From Lachancea kluyveri NRRL Y-12651 (taxonomy: Eukaryota > Ascomycota > Saccharomycetes > Saccharomycetales > Saccharomycetaceae), in NCBI GenBank assembly GCA_000149225.2, contig CM000694.1, positions 1,116,001 through 1,180,000 of the forward strand: a DNA stretch of 64,000 nt, written 5' to 3'. The notes below the pieces were generated by a model. That model did no database searches and was not told the origin of the DNA. It saw only the letters and a program-made list of their open reading frames with translations. Of this stretch, positions 9,883 to 20,300 are shown piece after piece (within the stretch, counting starts at the first letter, position 1; every line of letters starts with the position of its first letter). The position numbers and the translations under genes were made by a program.

Positions 9883-12066
9883 TTACTCTTCACCAGACTC
9901 CTCTTCTTCGCTGTTGCCCTCTTCTTCGGAAGATTCTTCGTCGGCGTTCTTTAGCCACTCCACCCACTTTTCTGTCAATTTCTTGACTTCTTCATATTTG
10001 ATATCCTTAGAAACTGTATCCCACCACTGGTAGATCACATCTTCGTCTAAGATATCCATGTCGTACAGGCAGTTTAGGGCGCTAAACAGAATGAAGTCTG
10101 GCTTTTCGAAATTTTCTTCAACAACCCCTTCCATTATGATATTCACTAAATCGACAGATTCCTCTTGATCAAAAGCTTGTCTCTTGAATAGCAATCCCCA
10201 TTGGGCAAAAACCTTTGTAACAGCATCTTTGGGGCCCAAGGTTTGTGTGGCAATAAAATGGTAGACTCTTCTTAACATAGCAATAACAGTGGAGGTTCTT
10301 ACTTCGTGGTATGTCACGTTCATACTCATTCTCAAAGTGTTTAGTTCAAGTAATGCAGTATCAAGATCGTGGTTATTCTCCATAGCCCTTGCGACAGTGG
10401 CAATAGCCTCTTTTTCAAAATCTTCTTCATCATCAAGGTCATCATCCTCTTTATCAGTATACAAGCTTGTGGTTGACATAGTTCTTTTCTTTTTGTGTTT
10501 TGTAGTGGCAGAAGAAATCGAGGTATCACTTAAGTACAATTCATCCAGTTTGTAGCTTAGTGTATTGGTAACATGGTCTCCATCTGTGGTATCATCTTCG
10601 TCATCTGAGTATTCACTTTCGTATAAGTAGCCAATGCCATTCTCCCCAACTAAATCCCTGGCTGGAGCAACATCCTCTTCCATACCTTCTTCGTTCTCCT
10701 CATCATCGCTACTGTCAATGTAAGACTCAGTATCTAAAAATTGAGAAGATTTTTCAACTGGAGTTCCGGATATTTTGCAGCCTTCCGGAATGATTTTATT
10801 ATCATCAATTACAACATTGAACCCAATGATACAACCGTCATTAAGCGTCACATTTTTGCCGATTCTAGTATTAGAAGCAACTATGGAATGCTTTAAAATA
10901 GAATCATCCATTATCACAGCGTTATCCCACACATAGCTGTTTCGGATAGTAATGTTCTCACCAATTTGACAATTTCTACCAATGACGGAGTTTTCAATAT
11001 TGGTACCTTCACCGATTTTTGAACCAGAGCCGATAGCAGTGCATTTTCCAATTTTACACGATTGTGCCAGAACAACGTCCTTTTCTTTGTAAATATGTTG
11101 AGATTCATATGAATATGACTGGTCTTCTAGTAGATTAGAATTCAATACCAGTGGATAGCACCATCTCGCTAGAAAATCTTGAGAAATTGCATCATAGGTT
11201 TGCCAGCTTTCAGCTCTGGCAGCGTATTCATCGGTTATATAAGCATAGATGTGTTTTTTCAACAAGTCACTAGAAAGAACACCCTTCACGAAATCCTTTC
11301 TTAAATATTGGTAGTCAAAGTTCTCTTGAAATATGGCGGGAACTAACGGGGAGCAAATATCGACATAACAATCAATCAAATCATTTCTCAAAGTAAATTC
11401 TTCAACGTCTTCTAACAGCTCAGGATCAATTGCCACAGCAGTTTTCTTCTTGGAACTTGCAGGTGGAATCTCTTGATAGTATAAACATCTGTTATTTGAT
11501 TTATCAAAAATAAAGGTCGAGGGTTCGTAGGATCTGGTTCTATGATATTGGCTGGCTTTGCTCAAGCACATCGTTACAATATGATCTTTGTCTGTTGCGC
11601 GTTGCTTTCTGTGGGCCTCCAATGCTTTGTCAAATTCCATGTTAGTAACCAAGTCACCACTCACTAGGATGAAATCACCTGTAATTAAACCTCTGTTATC
11701 CAAATCTCTCATTGCATCACCGACAGATCTTGACTCCAGAGACATGATTGTAGAGACTTTGAAAGGAGACCACGGCAAGTTCCATTTGGAGTTTTCAATG
11801 TACTCATTAACCTGTTCAGCATGTGAAGCACAAATCAGATAAACTTCATTTACACCGGCCTTGGCCAAAAATTCCAGAGTGTACTCAATCAATGGGACAT
11901 TGGCTAATGGTAATAGGCACCTCGGCTTAACAGAGGTCAATGGCATAAACCTTGTTTCGAAAGAATCAGTAAGGACAATAGCCTGTAGACGCTCATCTTG
12001 AACAAGTTCGGTCTTTTTGCCATGCTTAGAGCCGTTATTGTGTGACTTGTTCTTTTTTCCCGCCAT
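9883..12066 (-). CDS. GCD6: Translation initiation factor eIF2B epsilon subunit
   Basis: Catalytic subunit of the eIF2 guanine-nucleotide exchange factor, central to general amino-acid control. The 727 residues (about 712 in S. cerevisiae, YDR211W) show a nucleotidyltransferase-like N-terminal domain (about 25-270). A left-handed beta-helix of hexapeptide repeats follows (about 335-435, with I-G-x-x-T/S-x-I patterns). After an acidic linker comes the C-terminal W2/HEAT catalytic domain with aromatic/acidic boxes and a very acidic tail. Assignment is firm. Confidence 0.96.
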   Translation of the reverse strand: MAGKKNKSHNNGSKHGKKTELVQDERLQAIVLTDSFETRFMPLTSVKPRCLLPLANVPLIEYTLEFLAKAGVNEVYLICASHAEQVNEYIENSKWNLPWSPFKVSTIMSLESRSVGDAMRDLDNRGLITGDFILVSGDLVTNMEFDKALEAHRKQRATDKDHIVTMCLSKASQYHRTRSYEPSTFIFDKSNNRCLYYQEIPPASSKKKTAVAIDPELLEDVEEFTLRNDLIDCYVDICSPLVPAIFQENFDYQYLRKDFVKGVLSSDLLKKHIYAYITDEYAARAESWQTYDAISQDFLARWCYPLVLNSNLLEDQSYSYESQHIYKEKDVVLAQSCKIGKCTAIGSGSKIGEGTNIENSVIGRNCQIGENITIRNSYVWDNAVIMDDSILKHSIVASNTRIGKNVTLNDGCIIGFNVVIDDNKIIPEGCKISGTPVEKSSQFLDTESYIDSSDDEENEEGMEEDVAPARDLVGENGIGYLYESEYSDDEDDTTDGDHVTNTLSYKLDELYLSDTSISSATTKHKKKRTMSTTSLYTDKEDDDLDDEEDFEKEAIATVARAMENNHDLDTALLELNTLRMSMNVTYHEVRTSTVIAMLRRVYHFIATQTLGPKDAVTKVFAQWGLLFKRQAFDQEESVDLVNIIMEGVVEENFEKPDFILFSALNCLYDMDILDEDVIYQWWDTVSKDIKYEEVKKLTEKWVEWLKNADEESSEEEGNSEEEESGEE

Positions 12067-12215
12067 TCTTAAACAATTTTGTGATTAGTATACAAAATAT
12101 GAAACAATTGATATCTTACTCATCCGTTCAAGATCGATTATAGAGATGTTCCTTGTCTGAAAAATTTTAGCACAGAGATTACCCTCCCTTAGTAGAGAGA
12201 TCTAAAGAAAAATAC

Positions 12216-12220
12216 AAAAA
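12216..12220 (-). terminator. RNA polymerase III terminator of tRNA-Ile(UAU)
   Basis: A run of five T on the minus strand begins five bases after the last base of the tRNA, the usual RNA polymerase III stop signal. Confidence 0.75.
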
Positions 12221-12225
12221 GAAAG

Positions 12226-12395
12226 TGCTCGAGGTGGGGTTCGAACCCACGACGGTCGCGTTGCTTTGTGTTCATCCGAGCCTGGCCGAAGCCAGATGGG
12301 GATGTGGCCGTGTTAACGGTCAATATTCACAGAATGCTTCGGAGATGCCGAATGCTTCTATAAGCACGAAGCTCTAACCACTGAGCTACACGAGC
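12226..12395 (-). tRNA. tI(UAU): tRNA-Ile (anticodon UAU) with a 97-nt intron
   Basis: Exon 1 is 12395-12359 and exon 2 is 12261-12226; together they give a 73-nt cloverleaf. The acceptor GCTCGTG pairs with CTCGAGC (one mismatch), the D arm is GCTC/GAGC, and the anticodon stem TCGTG/CGCGA closes the loop CTTATAA with anticodon TAT. The T arm is GTGGG/CCCAC with the B box GGTTCGAACCC. The intron (12358-12262) begins one base 3' of the anticodon, the canonical site. S. cerevisiae tI(UAU) also has an intron, of about 60 nt as I recall, and its copies lie in the two duplicated blocks that correspond to this window. The Ty1-like LTRs lie upstream of its 5' end. Confidence 0.95.
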
Positions 12396-12485
12396 ATTTT
12401 CAAAGGTTTGGTGATCAACGGAGCATACTTATACCTTGAAATTTAAAAAGCATATAAACACAAATAATCATCTACAGTAAGGTAA

Positions 12486-12807
12486 TGTTGGAACGAAATA
12501 CAACTATCGACCATCGACTAGTATTCGTGTTACTAGTATATTATCACACACGGTGTTATAAGGTGACATAAAGAATGAGAAACAGTCATCTAAATTAGTG
12601 GAAGCTGAAACGCAAGGATTGATAATGTAATAGGATAATGAACCAGAAACATATAAAAGGAAGAGTATTTGTATATAAAGTTATCGACTCTCTTTTCTGG
12701 ATTCCTAGAAAGACGAGGAGAACTTCTAGTATAACCATATACCAATTATTATAGCCTTAATCAAAAATGGAATCTCAACAATTGTCCCAATATTCACCTA
12801 TATCTCA
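12486..12807 (+). mobile_element. Ty1/Ty2-like solo LTR (delta type), copy 1
   Basis: A 322-bp LTR runs from TGTTGGAACG to TATATCTCA and is flanked on both sides by the target duplication GGTAA (12481-12485 and 12808-12812). Inside are an ATATAAAAGG promoter box and, near the 3' end, the ATG opening a Gag frame (MESQQLSQYSPIS), as in S. cerevisiae Ty1/Ty2, where TYA starts inside the LTR. No primer-binding site follows, so it is a solo LTR left by recombination. Long stretches look close to S. cerevisiae delta sequences as I recall them. It starts 91 bp upstream of tRNA-Ile, the usual Ty1 target zone. Confidence 0.92.
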
Positions 12808-12886
12808 GGTAAAATATTTAAATTAGTTTCAGATCAGTGCAAAATGAATAATTGAACCTCTTTATATTATTTATATGATTATTTAT

Positions 12887-13220
12887 TGAGAAATATGTGA
12901 ATATTGGGGCAATTGTTGAGATCCCATTTTTTGGTTAAGGCTATAATAATTTGGTATATAGTTATACTAGAAGTTCTCCTCACCTTTCTAGGAAACCAGA
13001 AAAGAGAGTCGGTAATCCTATATACAATTATTCATATATTCTCTTTCCTTTTATATTTTATTGTTCATTATCCTATTACATTATCAATCCTTGCGTTTCA
13101 GCTTCCACTGACTTAGATGACTGTTTCTCGTTCTTTGTGTCATCTTATAACACCGTGTATGATAATATACTAGTAACACGAATACTAGTCGATGGTCGAT
13201 AGTTGTATTTCGTTCCAACA
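12887..13220 (-). mobile_element. Ty1/Ty2-like solo LTR (delta type), copy 2
   Basis: A 334-bp LTR in reverse orientation is flanked by the target duplication TTTAT (12882-12886 and 13221-13225). Its minus-strand sequence starts TGTTGGAACG, ends ATATTTCTCA and contains an in-LTR ATG (MGSQQLPQYSHIS). It is closely similar to copy 1: the first roughly 70 bp differ at one position, and divergence with indels is concentrated in the middle. Separate target duplications show an independent insertion, about 490 bp upstream of the tRNA 5' end. The 79 bp between the two LTRs are plain AT-rich sequence. Confidence 0.92.
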
Positions 13221-13225
13221 TTTAT

Positions 13226-13611
13226 CTTAATAGAACGTGGTTCTATGGCCTATTAAGTCGTTTGCCTATGATACAATAGGTTTTAGCCGAGATACATCTG
13301 CTCAAGCTACCAGATTTGAAAAAAAAAAAAACAGTTTTACAAACTAGACTTAGACAGTTTCTCTCTTATTATATTATTTTGGCAGCACTTTCAATAGATT
13401 TCAAGAGGTTATGTGAGCCTCTGATATTAGCTATTAAAAATATTATTTTATTTTTAAAACACTGTCTATATCGTGAATCTATAAGATGATCTGTGACAGA
13501 GGGCTGGTATATATCTTCTTTTTATGAAGCAAGGTTTTCAGCCCTTTTAAAGAAAACCAGCATGAAATGAATTGGATACGGAAGGGATTATGAAGAAAGT
13601 GTTTACCATAT
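13226..13611. other. Intergenic region between LTR 2 and the CYSTM gene
   Basis: This is AT-rich sequence with a 12-13 bp A run near 13319-13331. No gene, tRNA or further LTR is seen. It presumably includes the 3' end of the CYSTM gene transcript. Confidence 0.4.
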
Positions 13612-13884
13612 TTAATATCCTGGGTCATCTGGGCCACAAACCTCGCCACATAGCAATTCAAAAAGACAACAGCAGCATAGAGCTTTACAACAAGTACCAC
13701 AGCAGTCACTCTCTTTCTGTGGAGGGGCCTGTTGAACATACATCGGTTGTGGCTGCTGTTGGTAATATCCGCCTTGGGGAGGACCTTGCTGATAGTAACC
13801 GCCTTGTGGAGGGCCTTGTGGAGGGCCTTGTGGAGGGCCTTGCTGGTAGTAACCACCCTGTGGTGGACCTTGTTGGTAGCTCAT
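13612..13884 (-). CDS. Small CYSTM-type tail-anchored protein (YDR210W-like)
   Basis: A 90-residue protein. The first half (about 2-45) is Pro/Gln/Gly/Tyr-rich, built from tandem QGPPQGGYYQ-type units. The end (about 56-90) is a Cys-rich amphipathic stretch with CCGTCCKALCCCC, the CYSTM signature of small stress-related plasma-membrane proteins. It lies between the GCD6 and MSS4 orthologues, exactly where YDR210W lies between YDR211W and YDR208W. S. cerevisiae YDR210W is about 75 residues, and the extra length here is in the repeats. Molecular function is unknown. Confidence 0.85.
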   Translation of the reverse strand: MSYQQGPPQGGYYQQGPPQGPPQGPPQGGYYQQGPPQGGYYQQQPQPMYVQQAPPQKESDCCGTCCKALCCCCLFELLCGEVCGPDDPGY

Positions 13885-14244
13885 TGTCTATTGTTGTTAT
13901 TGTTTTGTTTTTCGTTTTTTGTTTTTTTCTTGTTTACTTAACATTCTATAATTTCAGTGCTACGCGCCTCTTTTTTTATACGATTATTCAATGTTTTTTT
14001 CGAGAGTTATCTTTTTTAATCCTCGGCGGCGGCTGCATAATCGACTTGTTTGAAATATACGTGAATCGAAAAAAACATGAAAACGAATTAAAAATATATG
14101 TATGTATATGTATGTGAAAAAAAAGAAGGGAGGCGAAGCAGTAAAATTAATCTAACTAACTTTTATTTAATAACATGCAAACTTTTATAATAGCCGGGGG
14201 TAGCATACCTCATGTTTTTTTTTTTTTTTTTTTTTTTTTTTACC
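13885..14244. other. CYSTM gene promoter and MSS4 3' flank with a T27 tract
   Basis: No gene is seen on either strand that I would support. The region is T/A-rich. It contains a run of 27 T (14215-14241) that becomes an A tract in the MSS4 transcript, three bases after its stop codon, and TATG-type short repeats near 14094-14115. Confidence 0.5.
14215..14241. repeat. T27/A27 homopolymer in the MSS4 3' UTR
   Basis: Twenty-seven consecutive T on the plus strand start immediately downstream of the MSS4 stop codon (14245-14247). The length may be unstable or affected by sequencing error. Confidence 0.9.
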
Positions 14245-16242
14245 TTAGTCCCTATAAGGTGCTGATTTTGGGTTATCCTTATACCTCTTTTTCGGAACCT
14301 TGTTAACCGAATCTTCAATAAAGTCGTAAAATCTATCTCCATAATCGCGAGGAGGAATGGCACTAACCACTTTGAGGTCATGGCTTAAGCCTCTCCAAAA
14401 GGTCTCCAACTTTTTGATCATAGAATAGTTTGTCAAACAATCAATGATTCCTATATAATAAATTTTGTTTAAATCGTTGTTAAACTGATCAGACGCCCTA
14501 ATCCCACCTTCATCCTGTTGAAAAAAATGTTGTACCACAGAAGAAGATTGTTGCTCTTGTTCCTGTTTGATCGACTCTCTTTTAATTTCTCTCGGGTTTG
14601 GTGAACTGGGTGAATAAACGGACAATTTATTATGCTCATCGATCAAATCATTACCCCTTTCCATATCATGTATGCCTAACAACAGAGAATAGTCCATAAT
14701 ATTCAGTCTGGATAATAGCTCAACATCCTTTTTCAACTGGACCAAAAATTTTTTTTTCTTCAATGGACCAAACTCTATGCTTCTCTCTTGTTCTAACCAA
14801 TTTAAATCCTTGAGAACCGGAAAGTGATTCTGGTCCTTTGGTTCTTTATCCTTTGTTACCTTTGTAAAACGACCCCATGTGGAACCTTTCAAATCAAAAG
14901 TAGTATGCATCTCCAAGTGTGGTGGAAATAAGTTGTTCATTACCAAAAAATAGATCTTGCGGTGTTTGACTTTGTTCCTAAAGGAGATAGGCATCTTAAC
15001 ACGGTGTAAACCGTAGAATTGAGAAATTAAGGTATCGGGGTTTTCTTTGATATGTGTATAATAATCCTTTAGACTTTTCCTCAAGTGGCGATGTTCGGAG
15101 TGGTGAATGGTTTTTATGATGTATTTGTAATCGCGAGAAAAATAAAAAAAGGAGCCACTTTTCCCCGGTGAGTTCAATTCACTTAGGATATATTTTGAAG
15201 TCAACGACATTAGATAGTCTGCAGGGTCAAGGCCAAACAGGGCTCTTAGTTCTCTAAACACCTCTGGACAGTAGTCTTTAAACTTGAAGGCGTATTGGGA
15301 ACTTGGAGTCAATTCGTTCCCGTGGAAATCAAAGGCCAATTTTTTGGTAAACTTGAAGTCCTGAGGTGTCAACGGTTTCATGATGCCAGAGCAACGTGAT
15401 ACTGCCACCCTGATACCGGTCAACATGTTGTATGCGATGGTAAAGTTCACATGACCTTCACTAACCTTGTTTCCAACAAGCACTCTATCATCATCAAGAA
15501 AGTTTCGCTGTTTCTTCCTCATTTCCCTTTTTTGAAGTAAAGATGCTCTCATCTTACGGATCTCTGCGGTGGCAGATTCAGACCTCTTAAGCGATCCGTC
15601 TTGGACAACGTTGTTTGGCCTTGTGACAGAACCGGTAAAGGACCGTACAGATGAGGCACTGGCATCGGTAGTGGCTGCATGTGTAGCATTCTCTGTATTT
15701 TGGTCGCTCATTGGAATAATCTGAGCATGCTTGTCGGAGTGAAATGGCATCTGCCGTATGGAGTCCTGAGTAGCTCTTCTGGATGGGGGTTGAGGTTTCC
15801 TCCGAGCGGTAGTCTTGTTCAACAGAACCTTGTCATCGTTAGCATCTTGGATGTAAGAACCCCGTTCTATTATGCTACTCGCATCCAGTGTAGATCTCTG
15901 GAGGTCCTGTTCTTCGTCTTCGCTGGAAGAGATTCGGAATTTCTTGAATTGCTGTTGTATGTGTTGTGGGTCGTGCTTCGAGGCGGCCTGAGGCACACTT
16001 AAAGTTGAAGAAGCCGGATGGTTTTCGATGTGTAATGGATCAACGGTAGAGTTCTTCTTGTAAGGTAAGGACGGAGGCCTGGAGGCATCCGAATGATTCA
16101 ACATTTCCTTGTTGTTATTGGCATAACTTTCCACCGAGGTGGGTGACGAATAATTAAAGTTTTGTTCCTGAGAAGATCTCGGAGTATTTGTCTCTTCCAA
16201 ACTGAAGTCTCTAGGTTGCCGCTCTTGTAGTATTATGGACAT
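14245..16242 (-). CDS. MSS4: Phosphatidylinositol 4-phosphate 5-kinase Mss4
   Basis: This makes PI(4,5)P2 at the plasma membrane, needed for actin organisation and endocytosis. Residues 1 to about 255 are a low-complexity regulatory region. The PIPK catalytic domain (about 265-650) shows GKSGSFF, the DLKGST motif (450-455) and [11 protein letters not shown] (from M516). Near the end is the segment [19 protein letters not shown], typical of the family. The 665 residues are fewer than S. cerevisiae Mss4 (about 779); the difference lies in the N-terminal region. It matches YDR208W in position next to the CYSTM gene. Confidence 0.95.
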   Translation of the reverse strand: MSIILQERQPRDFSLEETNTPRSSQEQNFNYSSPTSVESYANNNKEMLNHSDASRPPSLPYKKNSTVDPLHIENHPASSTLSVPQAASKHDPQHIQQQFKKFRISSSEDEEQDLQRSTLDASSIIERGSYIQDANDDKVLLNKTTARRKPQPPSRRATQDSIRQMPFHSDKHAQIIPMSDQNTENATHAATTDASASSVRSFTGSVTRPNNVVQDGSLKRSESATAEIRKMRASLLQKREMRKKQRNFLDDDRVLVGNKVSEGHVNFTIAYNMLTGIRVAVSRCSGIMKPLTPQDFKFTKKLAFDFHGNELTPSSQYAFKFKDYCPEVFRELRALFGLDPADYLMSLTSKYILSELNSPGKSGSFFYFSRDYKYIIKTIHHSEHRHLRKSLKDYYTHIKENPDTLISQFYGLHRVKMPISFRNKVKHRKIYFLVMNNLFPPHLEMHTTFDLKGSTWGRFTKVTKDKEPKDQNHFPVLKDLNWLEQERSIEFGPLKKKKFLVQLKKDVELLSRLNIMDYSLLLGIHDMERGNDLIDEHNKLSVYSPSSPNPREIKRESIKQEQEQQSSSVVQHFFQQDEGGIRASDQFNNDLNKIYYIGIIDCLTNYSMIKKLETFWRGLSHDLKVVSAIPPRDYGDRFYDFIEDSVNKVPKKRYKDNPKSAPYRD

Positions 16243-17352
16243 AATAAGCTGTCACTCCCCCTAGTTCTTCGTGCTTTGCACTTTAAAGTAGTCACCCCCC
16301 CCTCTTCTGGTATGGCATGGGAAAATTTTCGGTTTCGATTGCGTTTCCTTTAGCCACAAAGAGCATTCTTCGTTTATAGTGACTGTTTGTATTTTCATGG
16401 GATCGTACCGAACGGGGCAGGTTACTCGATGGAAGGCTGTGGAATCGCTGCATAGAACGAGGTGGGTACCGAGGGGAGGGGAGCCACGAAGAAGTGATTA
16501 TATGTACAACATCGAGCTTATGCCATGAGTAACACCAAAGCAGATGCCGAGATGACAGGGAACAAAGGTCCAACACTACAAGTAGCAGTGACCGTGAGGG
16601 TTTGATCGGCGCAGCTTTAGTAATAATTATTCATGACTGCGTAAGGATACGTTGTGGTAAGGGACTGCGTGACACGGCACGGTACGGCACGGCACGGAAA
16701 TCCTCGAAAGCTGCCAATGTAAATTTGCTACTTCAACATTGCAGATAGATAATATTTCCAGTAGTATTGTTTTTAACTCCTCTATGCGAGACCTTTGACG
16801 AGGGTAGGGCTCTGTCTTTCGGGGACACGGGGAATGGCCATCTCCACCCGTGCGTTAGTTTCTGCCGTAGCAAGCAGTCACATGCCCTGTTTCTTTTGTT
16901 TTTTCTGTCACCGCTTGCTTATCGCGCGATCGGCCCTCGGCTATGGACCCGCGCCTCGCCACCGGCGCAGAAGCACCCCCACTTGTCCCTCGGAAGTTTA
17001 TTAAGATACCCCGTGGGTCCTGAGGTGTGGTTGTGTTACGCAGTTTTCTGAGAACCCTTCAAAGCTTTTTTTTTTGCTATCGCCACACTCACCCTCAACC
17101 AGTAAATTAATCATCATATTTCTGTAGCAACGGGGGGCGTCACCACTAAATTGGATGATAGATTCTTATCATCATCGTGGCTATGCTAGTATTTGCATTT
17201 GCATGTATATAAAGTGGCTGTCTGAACTTTTCTTTTATCCAGCAGTGTTCAAGGAACATATATCTTCTACTTTATCGTTAAATTCTTTCTTACTTGTTTC
17301 TATAGAAGAGTGTTATTCTTTAAGACTACACAAGCATAAACACTGATACATA
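16243..17352 (+). promoter_or_regulatory. Long divergent promoter region between MSS4 and the ENA gene
   Basis: This 1.1-kb stretch has no supported gene. It contains five tandem 5-bp CACGG/TACGG units (16673-16697), a GC-rich patch (about 16800-17030) including a CCCCAC core (16977-16982) that fits the Mig1 half-site GTGGGG, and a TATATAAA box (17206-17213) 140 bp upstream of the ENA ATG. ENA1 of S. cerevisiae has a long promoter controlled by salt, calcineurin and glucose, so a long regulatory region is expected. Factor assignments are inferred. The short open frames here look like chance. Confidence 0.5.
16673..16697 (+). repeat. Five tandem CACGG-type pentamers
   Basis: Units are CACGG, CACGG, TACGG, CACGG and CACGG. 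They lie about 430 bp upstream of the MSS4 ATG and 660 bp upstream of the ENA ATG. No function is known to me. Confidence 0.8.
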
Positions 17353-20300
17353 ATGAACAAGAAGAAACATTCTACTGCTATCCCTGAGGATAGCCCTTTT
17401 TCAAAAACAGATTTCCACACCATATCTGCCCATGCGACCGAAAAGTTGCTTTCAACCAACCTGAACAACGGTTTGCTCCCAGAAGATATATCGAGCCGTT
17501 TGGCCCAGGTTGGTGAGAATTCTCTAGGAGATGACTCCAAGATTAGTTACAAGGATATTATGCTACATCAGATTTGTAATGCCATGATCTTGGTCCTTGT
17601 CATTTCCATGGTGATCACCTTGGCTATCCGTGACTGGATCTCCGGTGGTGTGATTGCGTTTGTTGTGTTCATCAATGTCGCTATTGGTTCTTTCCAGGAA
17701 TATAAGGCTTCGAAGACCATGAATTCTTTGAAAAGCTTGAGTACCCCTTCGGCCCATGTCATCAGGAATGGCAGCGACGAGGTGATTCCATCGAAAGAGG
17801 TCGTTCCGGGCGATATCTGCATTGTCAAAGTTGGTGACACCATCCCTGCCGATCTAAGGTTGTTTGACTCTGTCAATTTTGAAACGGACGAAGCCTTGTT
17901 AACTGGTGAGTCCCTTCCCGTGGCAAAAGAACACGCTGCTATATATTCCGTGGACGACGATGTCCCAGTGGGTGATCGTCTAAACTTGGCCTATGCCAGT
18001 TCTACAGTATCCAAGGGTAGAGCTACCGGTGTCGTTATCAAAACCGGACTAAACACAGAAATTGGTAAAGTCGCTCAAAGCTTGAAATCTGACACGGGTT
18101 TAATTTCTAAAGACAGCGAAAAGAGTTTCTGGCAAAATACCCTCATTACTTTGAAAACCACCATCGGTTCTTTCTTGGGTACAAACGTCGGTACTCCTTT
18201 GCATCGTAAATTGTCTAAATTGGCAGTTTTGCTATTCTTCATCGCGGTAATCTTTGCAGTTGTCGTTATGGGGTCTCAAAAATACAAGGTTAACAAAGAA
18301 GTTGCGATCTATGCGATCTGTGTTGCCGTTTCGATGATTCCTTCCTCATTGGTTGTCGTCTTGACAATCACAATGTCCGTTGGTGCCAAAGTCATGGCAA
18401 CCAGAAACGTTATCGTTAGAAAGCTGGATTCTTTAGAGGCTTTGGGTGCTGTGAACGATATCTGTTCCGACAAAACCGGCACTTTAACTCAAGGTAAAAT
18501 GATTGCCAAACAGGTTTGGATTCCTAAATTCGGTACCGTTACCGTGTCAAACTCTAGTGAACCTTTGAACCCCACTGTTGGTGACATCAATTTGATCCCT
18601 AAGTTCTCTCCTTACGAATATCAGCACGATGACACTGAAGATGTCGGAATCATTGCTGGTTTTAAGCAAAAATTCTATTCAAACCAACTCCCTTCGCACT
18701 TGAACTCCGCTTTGTTTTCCAATTGGTTGAAAACTGCCACTTTAGCTAATATCGCCACTGTATTTCAAGACAGCAATGACGGTGAATGGAAGGCACACGG
18801 TGACCCCACCGAAATTGCCATCCAGGTTTTTGCCACTAGAATGGATCTACCAAGAAACTCTTTGACTTTGGAGGATGAAGAAGATTCTTCAACCACTGAA
18901 GATGACGAAAAGACACCCGCAGAAAAGGACTCTAGAAAACAATTTGAACACATAGCCGAGTTTCCATTTGACTCTTCTGTGAAGAGAATGTCTGCCATCT
19001 ATGCCAACTTGAAAGAACATAACAAACATCACGTTTTCACTAAAGGTGCCTTTGAAAGAGTTTTGACATGCTGTGACAAGTGGTATGCAAACGGCGACGT
19101 TGAAAACCCTGTGCCATTAACCGAAGATGATTTGGCCACTATCCATAAGAATGTCGACGTTTTATCCTCTGAAGGTTTGAGAGTCTTGGCCTTTGCTACT
19201 AAGGAGTTCACCGAGTCAGAAGCCTCTTCTCTGGGTGAAAAATTGCTCAAGGACCGTGATTTTGTTGAAAGCTCATTGATCTTTCAAGGTCTAATTGGTA
19301 TTTACGATCCGCCAAGGCCAGAAACAGCTGGAGCAGTTAAGAAGTGTCACAGAGCCGGTGTCAACGTCCATATGCTAACCGGTGATTTCCCAGGTACTGC
19401 AAAGGCCATTGCTCAAGAAGTTGGTATTTTGCCCCACAACTTGTACCACTACCCTAAGGAGGTTGTCAACACTATGGTTATGACCGCAAGTCATTTTGAT
19501 GGATTAACCGATGAACAGATTGACGATTTGCCTGTTTTACCCTTAGTAATTGCCCGTTGTGCTCCACAAACCAAAGTGCGTATGATTGACGCCCTACACC
19601 GTAGAAAGAAGTTTTGTGCTATGACCGGTGATGGTGTTAATGATTCTCCAAGTTTAAAAAAGGCCAACGTTGGTATTGCAATGGGTATAAACGGTTCCGA
19701 TGTGGCTAAGGATGCGTCGGATATTGTCTTGAGTGACGATAATTTCGCCTCCATTTTGAATGCCGTTGAAGAAGGTCGGAGAATGAGTGACAATATTCAA
19801 AAATTCGTTTTACAATTATTGGCTGAAAACGTTGCTCAAGCCTTGTACTTGATGATTGGTTTGTGTTTCTTGGACCAGGATGGACTTTCAGTCTTCCCTT
19901 TGTCACCAGTCGAAGTCTTGTGGATTATTGTCGTCACTTCTTGTTTCCCGGCCATGGGATTGGGTCTAGAAAAAGCTTCTCCAGATATCATGGACAAACC
20001 ACCAAAGGATTCCAAAGCAGGTGTCTTTACTTGGGAGGTTATTGTTGATATGTTGATTTATGGCGTTTGGATGGCTGCTTGTTGTTTGGCTTGTTTTATC
20101 TCAATTATTTATGGAGATGGTAAAGGTCAATTGGGTTACAGTTGTAACAGTGAATACAATGAGAGCTGTCACCATGTTTTTAAGGGCCGTGCCGCCACTT
20201 TTGCTACAATGACTTGGTGCGCTTTGATATTGGCTTGGGAAGTCATTGACTTGAGAAGATCTTTTTTCAAAATGCAGCCAGAAACTGACACTCCATTTAC

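Noticed and set aside
12904-13202. Open frames running through LTR 2
   Set aside because: They read across a solo LTR and its flank, against the direction of the Gag frame.
12486-13220. A single large inverted repeat or palindrome formed by the two LTRs
   Set aside because: Each LTR has its own distinct target duplication, so they are separate insertions in opposite orientation, not one inversion product.
16292-16576. 94-codon frame in the MSS4/ENA promoter
   Set aside because: No homology, atypical composition, and it lies in a regulatory region with other short frames.
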